A DNA stretch of 64,000 nucleotides from Papaver somniferum (Eukaryota; Streptophyta; Magnoliopsida; Ranunculales; Papaveraceae): contig NC_039358.1 in the NCBI RefSeq assembly GCF_003573695.1, positions 193,540,418-193,604,417 on the forward strand, written 5' to 3'. A model generated the notes under the pieces. The model did not search any database, was not told the origin of the DNA, and was given only the letters and a program-made list of their open reading frames with translations. Of the stretch, positions 45,800-58,213 are shown piece after piece. Position 1 is the stretch's first letter; each line of letters starts with the position of its first letter. A program made the position numbers and the translations under genes.

Positions 45800-48700
45800 T
45801 GTAGATGGGGAAAAACGATTTGCTGGTTTTTAAGGAATTGAGGAGACGATCGTACAAAGGAGACTCCTCGAACCGAGCGAAATGTTAAACCTCACACAGA
45901 TGCACCGCTGCAAATGGGGTGCTTTAGATTCGAGAGATTAATCTGTAGTACTCCGGCCTAAATCAAGACAATGATCGTTACAGAGTAAATTCGGTCACAA
46001 GAGAGGATGGGTTGATCTGTAGGAGGGAAGCTGGGAAATGTGGAATCAATGGTAATCAAAGATTGTGGTTGTGTGAATTCCGAATATGATAAGCTCTGAA
46101 TGATTGAAATTGCTCAATTGAGAGTAGTTGCTCAATTGATAAGTTAATGATCTCGTGTTGTCGATGAGACGTGAGATTGATGATACCGTTGATGTTGATG
46201 ATTCAATCATGATTCAGAGACTTATTTATATTGCGGGAATTGTAGACACTGTGATTCCATGAAGTGTGACAGTTGATGGAATCAAGGAGTGGGGAAGTGG
46301 AGATCGTGTTTGAAACCAGTTGCTCAACGTGTGGAGACTTGGTCGATTTTCCACCCACTACCTCGTGAATTCCTTCAACTGATTGCACGACTTGCTCACA
46401 TTCCATCGTGTGTTTGAACACACGTGTCGCAGACCGCCAGACTAAAATCCTAAGTGATATCCCCCAAGTGACACGATTGACGTCTCGTGGTTTGTTAGTC
46501 AATTGATGACTTCGTGGTTTGATGGGACGACGAGTCCATGTAGTTGCTGAGTTGAACATGATGTTCTGAAACTCACGAATTGAACATGTCATGAGACAGA
46601 GGTATAGTTCTTACGATGAAGTGAGCAAGTATTGCTCATTCGATGGATCGTTGAATATTGATTTTTGAACCAATATCCCTTGGTTTGAGCAAATATTTAT
46701 CATCTGAGCAAGTGTTGCTCTTGTAATGAATTTTTGAATATTTGATCGTCTGAGCATGTATTGCTCATCTGATGGATTATTGGCAGCGTACCAAAAATAT
46801 TAATTAGAATACTGGTCGTTGAACCGAGCATAATTAATAAAATTAATGACCATGAGGTCGTCGTAAAATTATTAAGGTTGGAATCTGGAATGATGATAAC
46901 CCTAATTTGATCAATTGATGATCAATTCATGGTTCGTCAGAATTTCAACTATGGGACGAAGGAGGGAGCGACTACATGGGACCATGGATCAACCATGTAG
47001 TTTCCATATGCTCACGTGAGCAAATACGAAGAACTCCTGAAGAGTTGACGATTTGTTGGTGGAAGAATGATTAAATGATGGCTTAATCATTTATTCAAAA
47101 TGCTCGAGCCTTAGGCGAGAAAACCTAATTAATTATGACGAGGCGAGGGACCGACCATGGAGTCATGAAACCGGCCCTAGGTTGTCACGTGACCGCCTAA
47201 CGATCCCTTCATGAAAATCCAGAGTGTTTGGAAGAGTTTTGGACCTAATACGAGCAATTGTGCAAATTAGGTCAAAACTGTGAAAATTGATGGGACCGGC
47301 TTTCGTGATCCAAAGAGCCAATCTTGGTCGGTCAAGATAGCGTGCTCGTGTCGCCAAGGCGTCTGCGTCTCAGTCCTGAGAATTTTGATATTTTCTGGCG
47401 TGCAATTGAGCATCCATTCGAGAAAATACGCCAAAATTAAGGTTTCGACGAAACTGAGGAAAACACCATGAAATGATGAAAAAATAATTATAAAATAAGG
47501 AATGAGGAGGCGTGGGACCGCCGTGGTCAAGGCATGGTCGGCCGGTCGTGACCACGGTGCCTTTTCCTTAATTTTATAATATTTTGATGATTTTATGAAA
47601 AATTCGTGAATTTTGAGAAATTTGATGAATTTAGGGAGTTTCCATGAATTGAAGGAGTTTTCATGAGTTCAGGGAAGCAAAAAATATTAAAATAATAAAA
47701 ACAAGGACGTGTGGGTCCGTGGAGGCGCGGCCGGCCGGCTAGGGCCCGGTCCCACGAGTTTCCCTAATTTTTTAATATTTTTAGGTATTTTGATGATTTG
47801 AGGGAATTTTTCCTAATTTGAGAGAAATACCATAAAATCAAGGAATTTGATGAATTCAAGGAAAAATAGGATAAATAATAATAAAATAATAAAGCAAAGG
47901 GCGTGTGGGATTGGCTAGGGCATGGCCGGCCGGCTAGTGGCCCGGTCCCACAAGTATTTCATAATTTTATTTTATTTATTATTATATGATGATTTGTGTA
48001 AAATACCATGAAATCAAGGAGTTTTTTCATGAAATTAGAGAAATAATAATAAAACAATAAGTAACCGTGGGGTGTGGGGACGGTTGGGACCAAGGCATGG
48101 CCGGTTGGCCAATGGTCACGCCTCACACTCCTTTCCTTAATTTTATATTATTTTTTATGGATTTATGGAAGTACCATGAAACCGAGGAGTTTCCTCGAGA
48201 CGAAGGGTGATTTGATAAAATGAGAGAATTTTCATCGAATCATAGAAAATAATAAAAATGCACTAAAAATATAAAACTGGGCGTGGGATTGACCACGACA
48301 CGGTTGATCGGTCGTGTGTCCGTGCTCCTAGCACCCTGGTCAATATTTTTAATTATTTATTATTTTCTTCTCTATTTTGCATAGGTTCATCGTTTCGTTG
48401 TATTTTTGAAATACTCGTTCGTGCAGTGACTGTTAGTGTATCGTCGTTGAATACACCTTCACCATTTGAATCGGGGCTTACTTAGAGGTAGCTCAGACGC
48501 CCGGTTGTTGATTATTTTTTACTAATTGTGGAATTCAGTGGAGAATAATTCACAAAACTGAGTAATAAGATGTTTATTATTAATTCATAGGATCAGCTGA
48601 GGATTCGACTACGAATTCAGAATAACAAAGTGAGCATTACCATTCCATGGGATCGTAGATTCGACCATAGAATCGGAGTAATTAAGATTTATCTATTACC

Positions 48701-49251
48701 ATTTATGAGACCAGTTGTGGATTCGATCATGAAGTCGGAGTAATGAGATAATATAGTTATTGCTATTCTATGAGATCAAGCCGTGGATTCGATCATAGAA
48801 TCAGAACAATTGTTTATTGCCATTCCGTGGGACCAGTGGCGTATTCGACCATGGAATAGGAGCAATTTTTATTGCCATTCCATGGGACCAGTCGTGGATT
48901 CGACCATGGAATAGGAGTAATTGTAATTAGGAATAATTAACTTTGTGGCTTTGTACTTGCAGAACAAGTTGTCTAGGAGCATTAATTATCCCGATATGAG
49001 CTTGTCGGTAAGTCATATTCTTTATATAATCAGGGTAAACTCGTTGTTTGTTCATGAAGACGTTATCGCTCTATACTAGCAGAGCAAGCTGTCTAGGAGT
49101 CGTCCATCTCGTGATACTATATAGAAATAATCATTGAAAGTGTTCGGTATTCATGAGATATGTCGTTGTCCAGTCGTGAGACTACATATCTACTTGTACT
49201 CTGAGAGAAAGTACTCTCCGTTGAGAATTCAATGAGAGACCCGTGTCTCAA
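45800..49251 (-). repeat. second copy of the Tat/Ogre LTR, truncated by 82 bp
   Basis: Aligns with 32221-35698 throughout, including both internal arrays. It has scattered substitutions and small deletions (for example about 13 bp at 46899). It ends at GTGTCTCAA, where unrelated sequence begins, so the LTR's last 82 bp (35699-35780 equivalent) are absent. Confidence 0.87.
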
Positions 49252-49965
49252 CAACGGGCGTTCTAGATTTCTGCTAGCGATCCATCGAATGAGCTGCGAG
49301 TAGTTCATTCTGAGGTGCCAGGCCTGGTAGCCGGATGGGACCGAATCGGGTTGATGTTTCAATTTGGGTATGCTTTTTTTTAGCTGCAAATGATAGATTA
49401 GGTTTTCTTGTTTTTTGTTCTTTTTTTTTCCGGTGTGTTGTGCGTGCGTCAAAATTTTAGATTTAATCTCCCCTTTATTTCTAGACTTATTTCCTTGGGT
49501 TGGCTTAATTCAATTGCTATGATCAAAATGAGGTTCTGATTTGTGCTTCTTCTGTGGAGCGGAGTTTCATGTTTTTTGTATCATTTTCGTTTGATTGTCT
49601 TCGTTTGATTGTCCGGATGAATCATTAATGGTGACTGTTTAGAGTTGATTTAATTTCTGTTGTTGACTATGATAAGTAATTGGAGAAGCAATTTTATGAT
49701 AACAAATAAGTTTAGTAAGTAGTTGTTCTCAATTTAGAAATGAAATTTCTAGTTATCCATGTTCCATCTTTCATCAGGGAAGATGGGATGATACAAATCG
49801 GCCGTGTTAGTGCTTTTGTAGAATCGACCTTTAAATCGGCTTGTTTATCAAAAAAAATTGTTTTCCTTAGCCTCAAAGTCTTGCCTTGAAAAGTTCCCTC
49901 CTAAGCTGTCTTCTGTTGGATGGGTAGTACCCATGTGTTGTTAATTGCTTCTTTCAGGGGAAAGC
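49252..49965. other. unique-looking sequence after the LTR break, no gene recognised
   Basis: T-rich sequence with no ORF of note apart from a minus-strand frame at 49117-49452 that crosses the junction and is therefore not a gene. It could be flanking host DNA or the 5' part of a gene. Confidence 0.45.
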
Positions 49966-49975
49966 CTTGTGCTTT

Positions 49976-51286
49976 GTGCAAATTAATAAAATGACCTGCT
50001 TTTATACCCCTAATTAATAAACCGGTCAGTTTTTTAAGATCTTATATAAAGTGACATTTCCGTTAATTATTTAATCTGGACCCACCACCGAGGTCAAACA
50101 CGTTGATTTAGTCAATCATGCATATTAAAATTACAAGTGTATCCTTACTGGATTATTCTTCTTCTCTCCCTTTTATCTTCGCCTTATAACTCCTCCCATT
50201 TCCTGCGTCTACTCTCTTTCTTTCTCTTTCACATTTTCTTCATAGCAACGAAAAACCAGTCCCCAAACTTCAAAGCTGCGACAGAAACCAAACCCTCCAT
50301 GAAAAAAATGTTATGAACTGCTTTCGTTAACGATTCTACAAATTGACTAAGAATGATGTGCAATATTGGGAAGAAAAATTGGAGTTACGGTGATGGATTT
50401 ATGATGCTGGCAAAGAAGAGTTTTAAGTGAATTTATTTTTTAATGGCTGCAATGGTAATAAGAGGCAACTTTGCCGCCTGCTAGCCATGAGTGCAAACTT
50501 GTAGTGGAAAATAGTATAGTTTTTTTGTTTTTTTTGGTTTGGTTGGTACCAAAAATACAAGGAAGCAAAGAAGTTCTGTTGTTGTTGGTTTCAAGTATTA
50601 AATGAGTAAATTAAGTGAATTGGAAGGATGGGTCTGATATAGATTTTAGTTGTAAAAGTCTTGATCTGATTGTGGCTGTGAAATCAACAAATGAGTTGAA
50701 ATGAGTTGGTCGAGCGGATGAGATTAATCTTTTTTTTTTGTTATGAGTTGGAATGAGTTACAAATGTGATTGTTGTCAAATTTGGAAATTGTTGCAGTAA
50801 GAAGACACAAGATGGTATTAGTTATCGGCAACATACTCATGTTTGTATCACCAGCCCAACGTACACCAAGTGTTTGATAAAATGCCTAAACCATCAAGCT
50901 TATTTCTACCTGGTTTATTTGGCAATGGCTACTAGAAGTTTTTGGCATCAAATGGGACACAAAACTTTTGATAGGAGTCTGAAAACGAACGAGTTGTGGC
51001 TGGATATGAGTTAGAAGAGAATTTGGATGAGAGTCTTTGCCGGAAATCAGTGAGAACGAGTTATTATCAGAGGAACAAGTATGTAGATTAAGAAGCGAAC
51101 ATATGAAAACAATTAAATTTTTAGGGGCTTTTTAGTCTTTTTCTAGCGGCAATAAACTGTTGTTACCCGTTTTTTGAATAAAACGGGATGGAAAATTTCA
51201 AACTCGACCACTTTATATAATGATTTGAAAAAACGGTCAGTTTCTGAAAATATAGTTCAACAAGTTGGCCAGTTTATTAAAAAGTA
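49976..51286. mobile_element. candidate non-autonomous Mutator-like element
   Basis: The ends form imperfect inverted repeats of about 80 bp. The left end TTAATAAAATGACC pairs with the right end's reverse complement TTAATAAACTGGCC. Further in, GTTTTTTAAGATC and TTATATAAAGTG pair with GTTTTTTCAAATC and TTATATAAAGTG. A 10-bp direct repeat CTTGTGCTTT flanks it (49966-49975 and 51287-51296), the size expected for Mutator-like elements. The inside (50160-51100) has CT-rich promoter-like sequence and no transposase. The outermost few bases of the ends do not match well, so exact borders are approximate. Confidence 0.6.
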
Positions 51287-51302
51287 CTTGTGCTTTTTGT
51301 GT

Positions 51303-51480
51303 AGTCAACATTAATTAGTGCAGCTAGATTTATGTTTCACTTGGAAGAAGTTTGAACCCTGCTCACCTTGTTCCCTTTATCTCTTTTTTTTTTTTTTCTT
51401 TCAATGGAAATGATGTAGTCAACATTATTTTTGTGCAGCTAGAATTATGTTTCTCATGAATTCGTTTTGGACCTTGTTCC
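51303..51480. repeat. imperfect direct repeat, about 65 bp, two copies
   Basis: GTAGTCAACATTA...GTGCAGCTAGA.TTATGTTTC and a closing CTTGTTCCC occur at about 51303-51373 and again at 51416-51481. They are separated by a T run (51384-51399). Confidence 0.6.
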
Positions 51481-51741
51481 CGCCAGCTTCGGTTACCCTG
51501 CTGTATTTTGATCATCTTATTTTATTTACGCTTCTTTTTCAAGATTAACCCCCTAAGAATTTTATCTTTCCAGCAATTTTTATGCAAATATTTATTTCTG
51601 GTTTAAAAAAAAAAAGAAAAAAAATGGTTTATTATTTTTGTATTGCGAGTAGTTTTGTTAATTTTATCCATCATTTTACATGTTTGTTTTTACCCTTATT
51701 GATACTCAACAGTTGATGGTCTCGTTTATGGTACAGGTACG

Positions 51742-53275
51742 TGATAGACACATTTATGTGTCTAATATATCTCATTTGTATATATTATTAGTGCTCGATT
51801 TTGTACTTATTATGGTTTTTTATGCTTTTGTAGGTATTCTTGGAGAAATAAGCTTTTGCAGAGAAATTGGCTAAAAAAATGGTTTTTGCGCCCGTGGGAG
51901 AAAACTACTATACGGACTCTCACTTTGGATAAGGGGTACCCTAATTACTAAGGGGTGACCCATTTCCAGGCATCTGCTAAAGGGAGACCGGAACTGGATA
52001 AGGGGAGGTCATCTTCATAATTCAAATACAAGTTTTGGCGGGAAAATGCATGCAGCGAAGAACAGTTTTGGAGATCGAATTCGGACGAGATTTTAGGAGA
52101 TTCAATGGTTGTATTTGGTACCTACGGACTCTAGAAGACATAACAGGCCTAATGCAATCGTCTAGACCCAACCAATTGGGCTGAATTGCCCGAGAGAAGT
52201 AAAACATAGTTCAACAGGGATACGTATTTTTCTGATTATTTTCAAAGATTTTGTGAGAGTTTTACGCCAGGATATGGATGTACCTGGTCCTGTTCAAGTC
52301 TTAGTTGGAGTTTGGAGAGTTTAGATAACTCAGAAGAGGTCTGAAGACGCGTACAGGGAGGATTGAAGAGAGATATTCTCTTAACTGCACGGAGAAGAAA
52401 TCTTGAATTTATACGAGATATTTGGGGTCTGTGGGATATATAAGAGTTGGTTCAAGTCATAAAGAGGGTTAGAAAAGTTTAGAGAGAAATAGGAGAGAGC
52501 TTAGAGTCCAGGAGAGCCGAGGAGAAGCGATTACAGAGAGTTACAGTGCTGCTGCTGCTGCTGTTCGAGGAGGAAGAAGAAGAGGAAGAACAGACTCGCA
52601 GAGTCCGTCGTTCTTCAACAGTCTTAATTTCAATACCCAGTGTCGTTGTTTTACAGCACTTGGCTTGTATCGTTTATTTTCAGCCTTTTCCACTTTGCAA
52701 CAGTGATGTTGTAACACTTTTACAGCGTTGCAAATTCCTGTTTCATCTTATATTCATCAATAAAAACACCTAATTTAGCCATGAATTTATCTTGTGAGTG
52801 TGTTTTTGGGATGAGGAGCTAAAACCATTAGCCGAGACAACGGAGGAAGCCATTGACATAAAATTTATTGGTATAATTCTAATTTTTCTATTTATTTGCA
52901 ATATTATTATTTAATTATTTGCATGAATTGAATTTGAATTATTAGTTTTTATTGAATAATTGTGAATTAACTTGATGAAGCATGCTGGGTTTTAATAACT
53001 TTTGATGTTTTATACTTTTTGATTACAATTATTACTTCAAAAACATATTTGAGGCAAATATTAGAATTGATTTTAAAGATAGAATTGCATAAAAACTATT
53101 TAGAGTTTACTATTTATTTGGTCAATGGTGGAATCCTAGTCTTGGTAATTTTCTCTAAACTTGAATTATTTTATTTATTTTCCTTTTTAAATTAAATCTA
53201 AAAAAAATTGTTTTCTTCACAAGTCTGAAAAGACCCTTTTTACCACTATTACAATCACTATTTAAAAATACATCA
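51742..53275 (+). mobile_element. solo LTR of the 23.6-29.6 kb Gypsy family
   Basis: Begins TGATAGACACATTTATGTGTCT and ends AATACATCA. It is flanked by an exact 5-bp target duplication GTACG (51737-51741, 53276-53280). Its start matches the sense-strand start of the LTRs at 24930 and 29626 (TGATAGACGCATTTATGTGTC), and its end matches the inner end of the 28606 LTR. No internal sequence is present, so the element was lost by LTR-LTR recombination. At 1534 bp it is the most complete LTR of this family in the window. A TATA-like GGATATATAAGAG lies at about 52435. Confidence 0.88.
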
Positions 53276-53280
53276 GTACG

Positions 53281-53549
53281 GCATTTCAGTACCCATCCAT
53301 TTTTATCAGTTTTTTACCTACTTTTTCTTACCATTTTTTGGATCTAATTCTTCTTGCTTGTGAACTAGCCATCCATAATTTACAGTAGTAGGCAAACCTC
53401 TACCGGCTCCATAAGTCTACCACCTTAGCCCAAGCCCACTATCCGCCACATTTACCATTCACTCAAAATTGACATCACGCTATACCTCCCAATTGACACC
53501 CCTCTCTAACCTAATTCACCTCTCCCCCTAGCATTTCATTTGGTAAGAC
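53281..53549 (+). other. probable 5' untranslated part of the LINE
   Basis: No ORF. It directly precedes the endonuclease start, with C-rich sequence (CCTCTCCCCCTAGC) just upstream. The LINE's 5' end and target duplication could not be fixed, partly because the solo LTR inserted next to or inside this region. Confidence 0.45.
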
Positions 53550-54500
53550 ATGTCTATTATCGCATGGAACTGTCAAGGTTTAAACCAGCCACCGACAATT
53601 CAATACCTGAATGGACTTATATCAACGTACAAACCAACCATATTATTCTTATCCGAAATTTTGGCCAATGACTTTCAAATGCTGCGAATTGCGCAGACTT
53701 TGCAATTTCCAAATCACTGCTCAGTTCCTAAAATCGGCAGAAGAGGGGGCTTATGTCTATTATGGAAAAATGAGGTCAACATGCAAATCATCCTGAAGTC
53801 CCAAAGTTATATTCATGTTCTCGTCACACCTGCTGCTCCAGCCCAACCTTGGTTCTGCACGGGTATATATGGCCCACCACATCCAGACCCAAGGAAAAAC
53901 CTGTAGGAAGATTTTCCAACAATTTTTCCTAACACTTCAACACCTTGGCTGCTACTAGGAGATTTCAACGAAGTTTTGGACCAATCGGAAAAAAAGGAGG
54001 CAGACCGGTTATGTATGCACAAACGCAACCGTTTCTCAATTTAATGGATCAGATGGGCTATATTGATCTAGTATTCAGAGGAGACCCGTTCACCTAGACA
54101 AACAACATCCAACAAAGACTTGATAGAGCGATAACAAATCAGCATTGGAGAACATCCAACCCCCATGCTGGAATCACACACCTGCCTCGAATAGCCTCAG
54201 ATCATGCTCCTATCCTGCTTCAAACGAAAGCCTTGGACTGGCAAGGAAGTAAGAATTATAAATATGAACATCTGTGGCTATCTCACCCTCAACTTCATCA
54301 AGTGGTTACCTCGACATGGGATAAACTACAGAACTCAGATCCACCTTTGAACCTCCAGCTTAAACTCATCTCAACCAGTGAAACTCTAACATAATGGAAT
54401 AAGATAAACTTTGGCCATCTACCCACTTTAATCAAATAGTCAACCGCGAAAATTAAAGTTGCCCAACATCAATGTGTTACGCAAACTGGAGCTGCACTGG
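53550..54500 (+). pseudogene. LINE endonuclease domain
   Basis: Starts MSIIAWNCQGLNQPPTIQYL, the typical start of the AP-type endonuclease of plant L1 elements. It continues through FLSEILAN, GDFNEVLDQ (about 53958), the FT.TNN..RLDRA motif and SDHAPILL (about 54199). It would nick target DNA to prime reverse transcription. The first frame stops at 53906 (NL*EDF); further stops interrupt the FT*TNN, LT*WNK, LIK*STAK and QL*IEH segments. Nearly all can be explained by C-to-T or G-to-A transitions in Trp or Arg codons. Not functional. Confidence 0.87.
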
Positions 54501-54550
54501 AAAACTGGATTCAACAAGAAAAGCAACTCTGAATTGAACACCTGAATTTA

Positions 54551-55817
54551 TTGGATTGCCATGCAACATATTGGCAGCAGAGATCTCGAATACAATGGCT
54601 TCAGTCAGGTGACCGTAACACCACATTCTTCCATACAAAGGCCACAATTCATAGAAGCTGCAACAATATACAACAAATTCAGGATCATCAAAACAATTGG
54701 ATTAACGACAAAGAAGAAATTATCGATCATGCTTGAACCCTTCACAAACCAGTATACGGCTCCAAATACAGTAATTGATGAAAACTTGTTTGAGGAAATA
54801 ACACCAAGGTTAACACCACGACAATGTGAGAAACTAACAGCAGAAGTCACCACTGAGGAGATCAAACAAGCGCTATTCTCCATAGGATCGTACCGCGCTC
54901 CAGGACCAGATGGATTCACCAGTAAGTTTTTTAAAGTTTTATGGGAAACAACCCAACCACAACTTATTGCAATGGTCCGAAGTTTCTTTGAATCATTTAG
55001 CATTCACCCTCTCATGAACCACACTAACATCACTCTAATCCCGAAGATTGAACATCCATCAAAACCATCTCAATTTAGACCGATAGGGTTATGTAATGTC
55101 ACTTACAAAATCATCTCAAAGATCGTGGTCAATCGCATACGACCTATACTCCCATTTTTGATAAGCCCATACCAAAGTGCCTTTGTGCCTCAACGATCCA
55201 TTCATGATAATATAGTTATCGCAGCTGAACTTTTTCACCACATCAGAACATCATACCGTACGAAGGATCCTAAAATAGCACTGAAACTAGACATTCAAAA
55301 GGCCTATGACTCCTTGGACTGGGGATTCATCAAACATGCTTTCACCAGCTTAGGCTTCCCCTCCAACTTTGTGGATTATATTATGCTATGCATATCTACG
55401 GTAACCTACTCAATCAATATCAATGACACACCGCATGGATACATCGCTCCAACTAGGGGAATACGACAGGGAGACCCTATCTCTTCTTATATCTTTATTA
55501 TTTGTGCGGAAATACTGTCAACCAATTTGGGAATACTTGGAGAAAAAAATAAGATAGAGGGGCTCCACATTTCTCAAAAAGCTCCACCAATACTGCATCT
55601 TATGTACGCGGATGATCTCTTGATAACATATAAAGCAACTCTAGGAGGCACCAATCACCTCAAACTACTACTACAAGCTTACGACACATCGGCGGGTCAA
55701 CACAACAACGACTCTAAATCCACACTGATACATCACCCGAAGCTACAACAACCCCAAATAGATAAGTTAACCCAAGATTTCAACATGCCAACAACATTGA
55801 GTCCCCTACCTATTTAG
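54551..55817 (+). pseudogene. LINE reverse transcriptase domain
   Basis: After a frame change near 54650, a 418-aa frame carries RT motifs in order: YRAPGPDGFTSKFFK, FRPIGLCNVTYKIISK, ALKLDIQKAYDSLDW, TRGIRQGDPISSYIF and LMYADDLL (YADD at 55605-55616). The catalytic Asp residues in KLDIQKAYD and YADD are intact. The frame ends at 55817 where the thumb continues in another frame. It would copy LINE RNA at the target nick. As part of a broken ORF2 it is not expected to be made in full. Confidence 0.9.
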
Positions 55818-57110
55818 GAATACAATTTAAACATGGTAGATCTTCTAGCCACATATTTGCCGCTTTGCTTCAACGGCTGGCACGCAAGGCAAAAGGATGG
55901 ATGACCAAATGCCTCAATCAATCGGGAAGATTCGAACTCATAAAATCATCACTAACCCCTACTGCCAACCACCTCATGCAAACCCAAATCCTTCCTTCTC
56001 ATATCCACCAAAAAATAGATCGTATCACGACAAACTTCTTCTGGGGTCATGATTCTTTAATCAGAAAGCTCCACCCACTGGGAAAAGACAATCTCCACAA
56101 ACCCAAATCATAAGGAGGTCTCGGTATCCGAAGTACTAAGGAACACAACAAAGCACTTCTCATGAAACGAGTTTGGCACATTCACCAAAACCCTAACTCT
56201 ATCTTAGCCAGACTATATAATGCAAAATACCTTGATCAGACCCCCATTTTTGGAAGCATCCCACCGCTCCCGTCTTCCCCTAGCCCTTAGTGGAGGCAAA
56301 TGTCCTCACTCATACCATTTTTCAAACAACATCTCTTCCACCAAATAAGAGATGGATTACACACCCCATACAAGCAAATTGGATACGACAATTTGAAAAT
56401 ACCATTAAACCAGCTTCTTGTTATCCAATACAATCAGTAGCAGAAATCATCGACCCATCAACCGGGAATTGGAATCATGAAAGATTAAGCTTACTACCCT
56501 ATCCAATAATTCAACGAATCATCACATCCACATCTCACATAGCAATCAACCCGATAGGATCATATGTCCTTTTACAAAAAGTGGACAATATACTACTGCT
56601 TCAGGATACAACTGCCTCATTAGCGCTTCTGCGCAAACTCACCAAAACCCCCTTCCCCCATCCAACTTCCTTTGGACACTACCATGTCCCCCAAAAGTAC
56701 AACTTTTCTTGTGGAAAGCAATTAATGAGGGTTTACCAACCCTCAATATTCTTCATCGCATCCATCTCACCAACTCCAACCTATGCCCTCAATGCAATTC
56801 TAGTCCCAAAACATCCAGTCACATTCTGCTACATTGTCAGACAGCTATATATTCTTGGAACCTCTTACTAAACCACCTCAGAAACCTTCACGTTGCCTCG
56901 CAAGGCATACCTATTTCACTACCTCACCAAACAACTATATCTGAACTTCTTCAAACAAAAGTACCTGCACTGATAACCACAACCTTCTGCTTCCTTTTTT
57001 GGTCCTTATGGTTAACCAGGAACGGTGTGATGTATCGCCAACAACAACAAAATCCGATACATGTAATGAAAATGACCATCAAGCTCCAGCAGGAATATTC
57101 TTGGGCCTAG
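55818..57110 (+). pseudogene. LINE RT thumb, linker and zf-RVT segment
   Basis: Consecutive frames show LARKAKGWMTKCLNQSGRFE and INFFWG-like TTNFFWGHD (55865-56113), then a stop before GGLGIR. 56290-56871 follows, and 56709-57110 carries WKAINEGLPTLNILHRI, LCPQCNSSPKTSSHILLHC (the zf-RVT Cys/His motif) and FWSLWLTRN. The order matches plant LINE ORF2 C-termini. At least three frame changes and several stops are present. Confidence 0.82.
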
Positions 57111-57219
57111 ACACACCTCCCACCGGTTCTCCCTGGGATGCAGCCATATCCAAACCCAACACAAAGAACAGTAACAACTTCAACCATCTTAGTAGGATGA
57201 CTCAAGCCTCAATCATATT

Positions 57220-57722
57220 GGATCAAAATCAACACGGACGACGCAGCAAGAGGAAACCCCAGAATAGCGGGAGCAGGTATTATTTGCAGAAATGAGGAAA
57301 CCAACACTATCCAAGCAATATCACAACCTCTAGGCACCACCACAACACTTGCAGCGGAGACCTGGGCCATGCACATAGCCTCTAAAACGGCGACGGAACG
57401 AGGATGGTCAAAAGTACAATTTGAAACAAATTCGGAAAATTTAATGATATTTATAACCTCAGATACAGCCCCCCCTTGGTATATATCTGAGCTGGTTGCA
57501 GAGATCAAACAAAGGCTCACCCAAATCCAGGAATATACCGTTAGCCATGTCTACAGAGAAGCAAATCAAGCAGCAGATGCTTTAGAAAACCGAGAAGCGG
57601 ATGATTGCTCTATAGGGAGACTCACGACAGCTGTATGGGAACATACAATTCCGCAATCTATCAGTTCTATTGTAATAGCAGACTCTATGAGTATTACATA
57701 CCCCCGTGTAATTTCAATATAA
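57220..57722 (+). pseudogene. LINE RNase H domain
   Basis: The reading KINTDDAARGNPRIAGAGII, AAETWAMHIASKTA and VQFETNSENLM to YREANQAADAL is a plant LINE-type RNase H. The first Asp (NTDDA) and Glu (AETWA) are present. The third catalytic position, usually Asp in an ETDS motif, is Asn (ETNS), consistent with one G-to-A change. The final HV.RE.N..AD.L block is intact. The domain start is in a different frame from the end (frame change near 57300-57370). Confidence 0.82.
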
Positions 57723-57753
57723 TCTAATAAATTTCATTCTTCAAAAAAAAAAA

Positions 57754-58174
57754 CAGGAAAAGAAAAAAGGGAAAGTATCTAGCTATTGGCATCTTTGCCG
57801 ATGGTCTTTGAGTAATGTATGGCTTAGATACAGAAGCTACAGTGTCGTTTTTGTGGTTCGTGGTTAATGAATGGTTAGAATGAATTGCTTTATAGAGAAA
57901 ATAACTGCAAATAGGAGTTAGAGATGGTGAATGAATAATTTCTTATGGCATATTTGGAGGTCACTTCAGAAATTGTTCGTTTGAGTTATGAGAACAAAAA
58001 ATCCAAGATTGCTAATAGGGGGGACAGGTTTTCTTGGGGGTGTACCAAAATACAAATAAGACAAAACAGTATTTGCCTTGGGTTTGGTACATCCTCAAGC
58101 AAATTGGTACCCCCATTAGCAGCCTTGAAAAAATCGGAAGTTAGGTTGCGTATGTACAATTATAGGATGAGTTC

Positions 58175-58213
<39 letters not shown>

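Larger units (their letters stand above)
53550..57753 (+). mobile_element. L1-like LINE (non-LTR retrotransposon), ORF2 region, inactivated
   Basis: The order is apurinic endonuclease, reverse transcriptase, zf-RVT and RNase H, then an 11-A tail at 57743-57753. This is the plant L1 ORF2 layout. ORF1 is not seen upstream, so the copy may be 5'-truncated. Many in-frame stops and several frame changes interrupt it. No target duplication was found after the A tail. Confidence 0.87.

Noticed and set aside
49117..49452. Minus-strand 111-aa frame
   Set aside because: Crosses the junction between truncated LTR and unrelated sequence at 49251 and has no motif.
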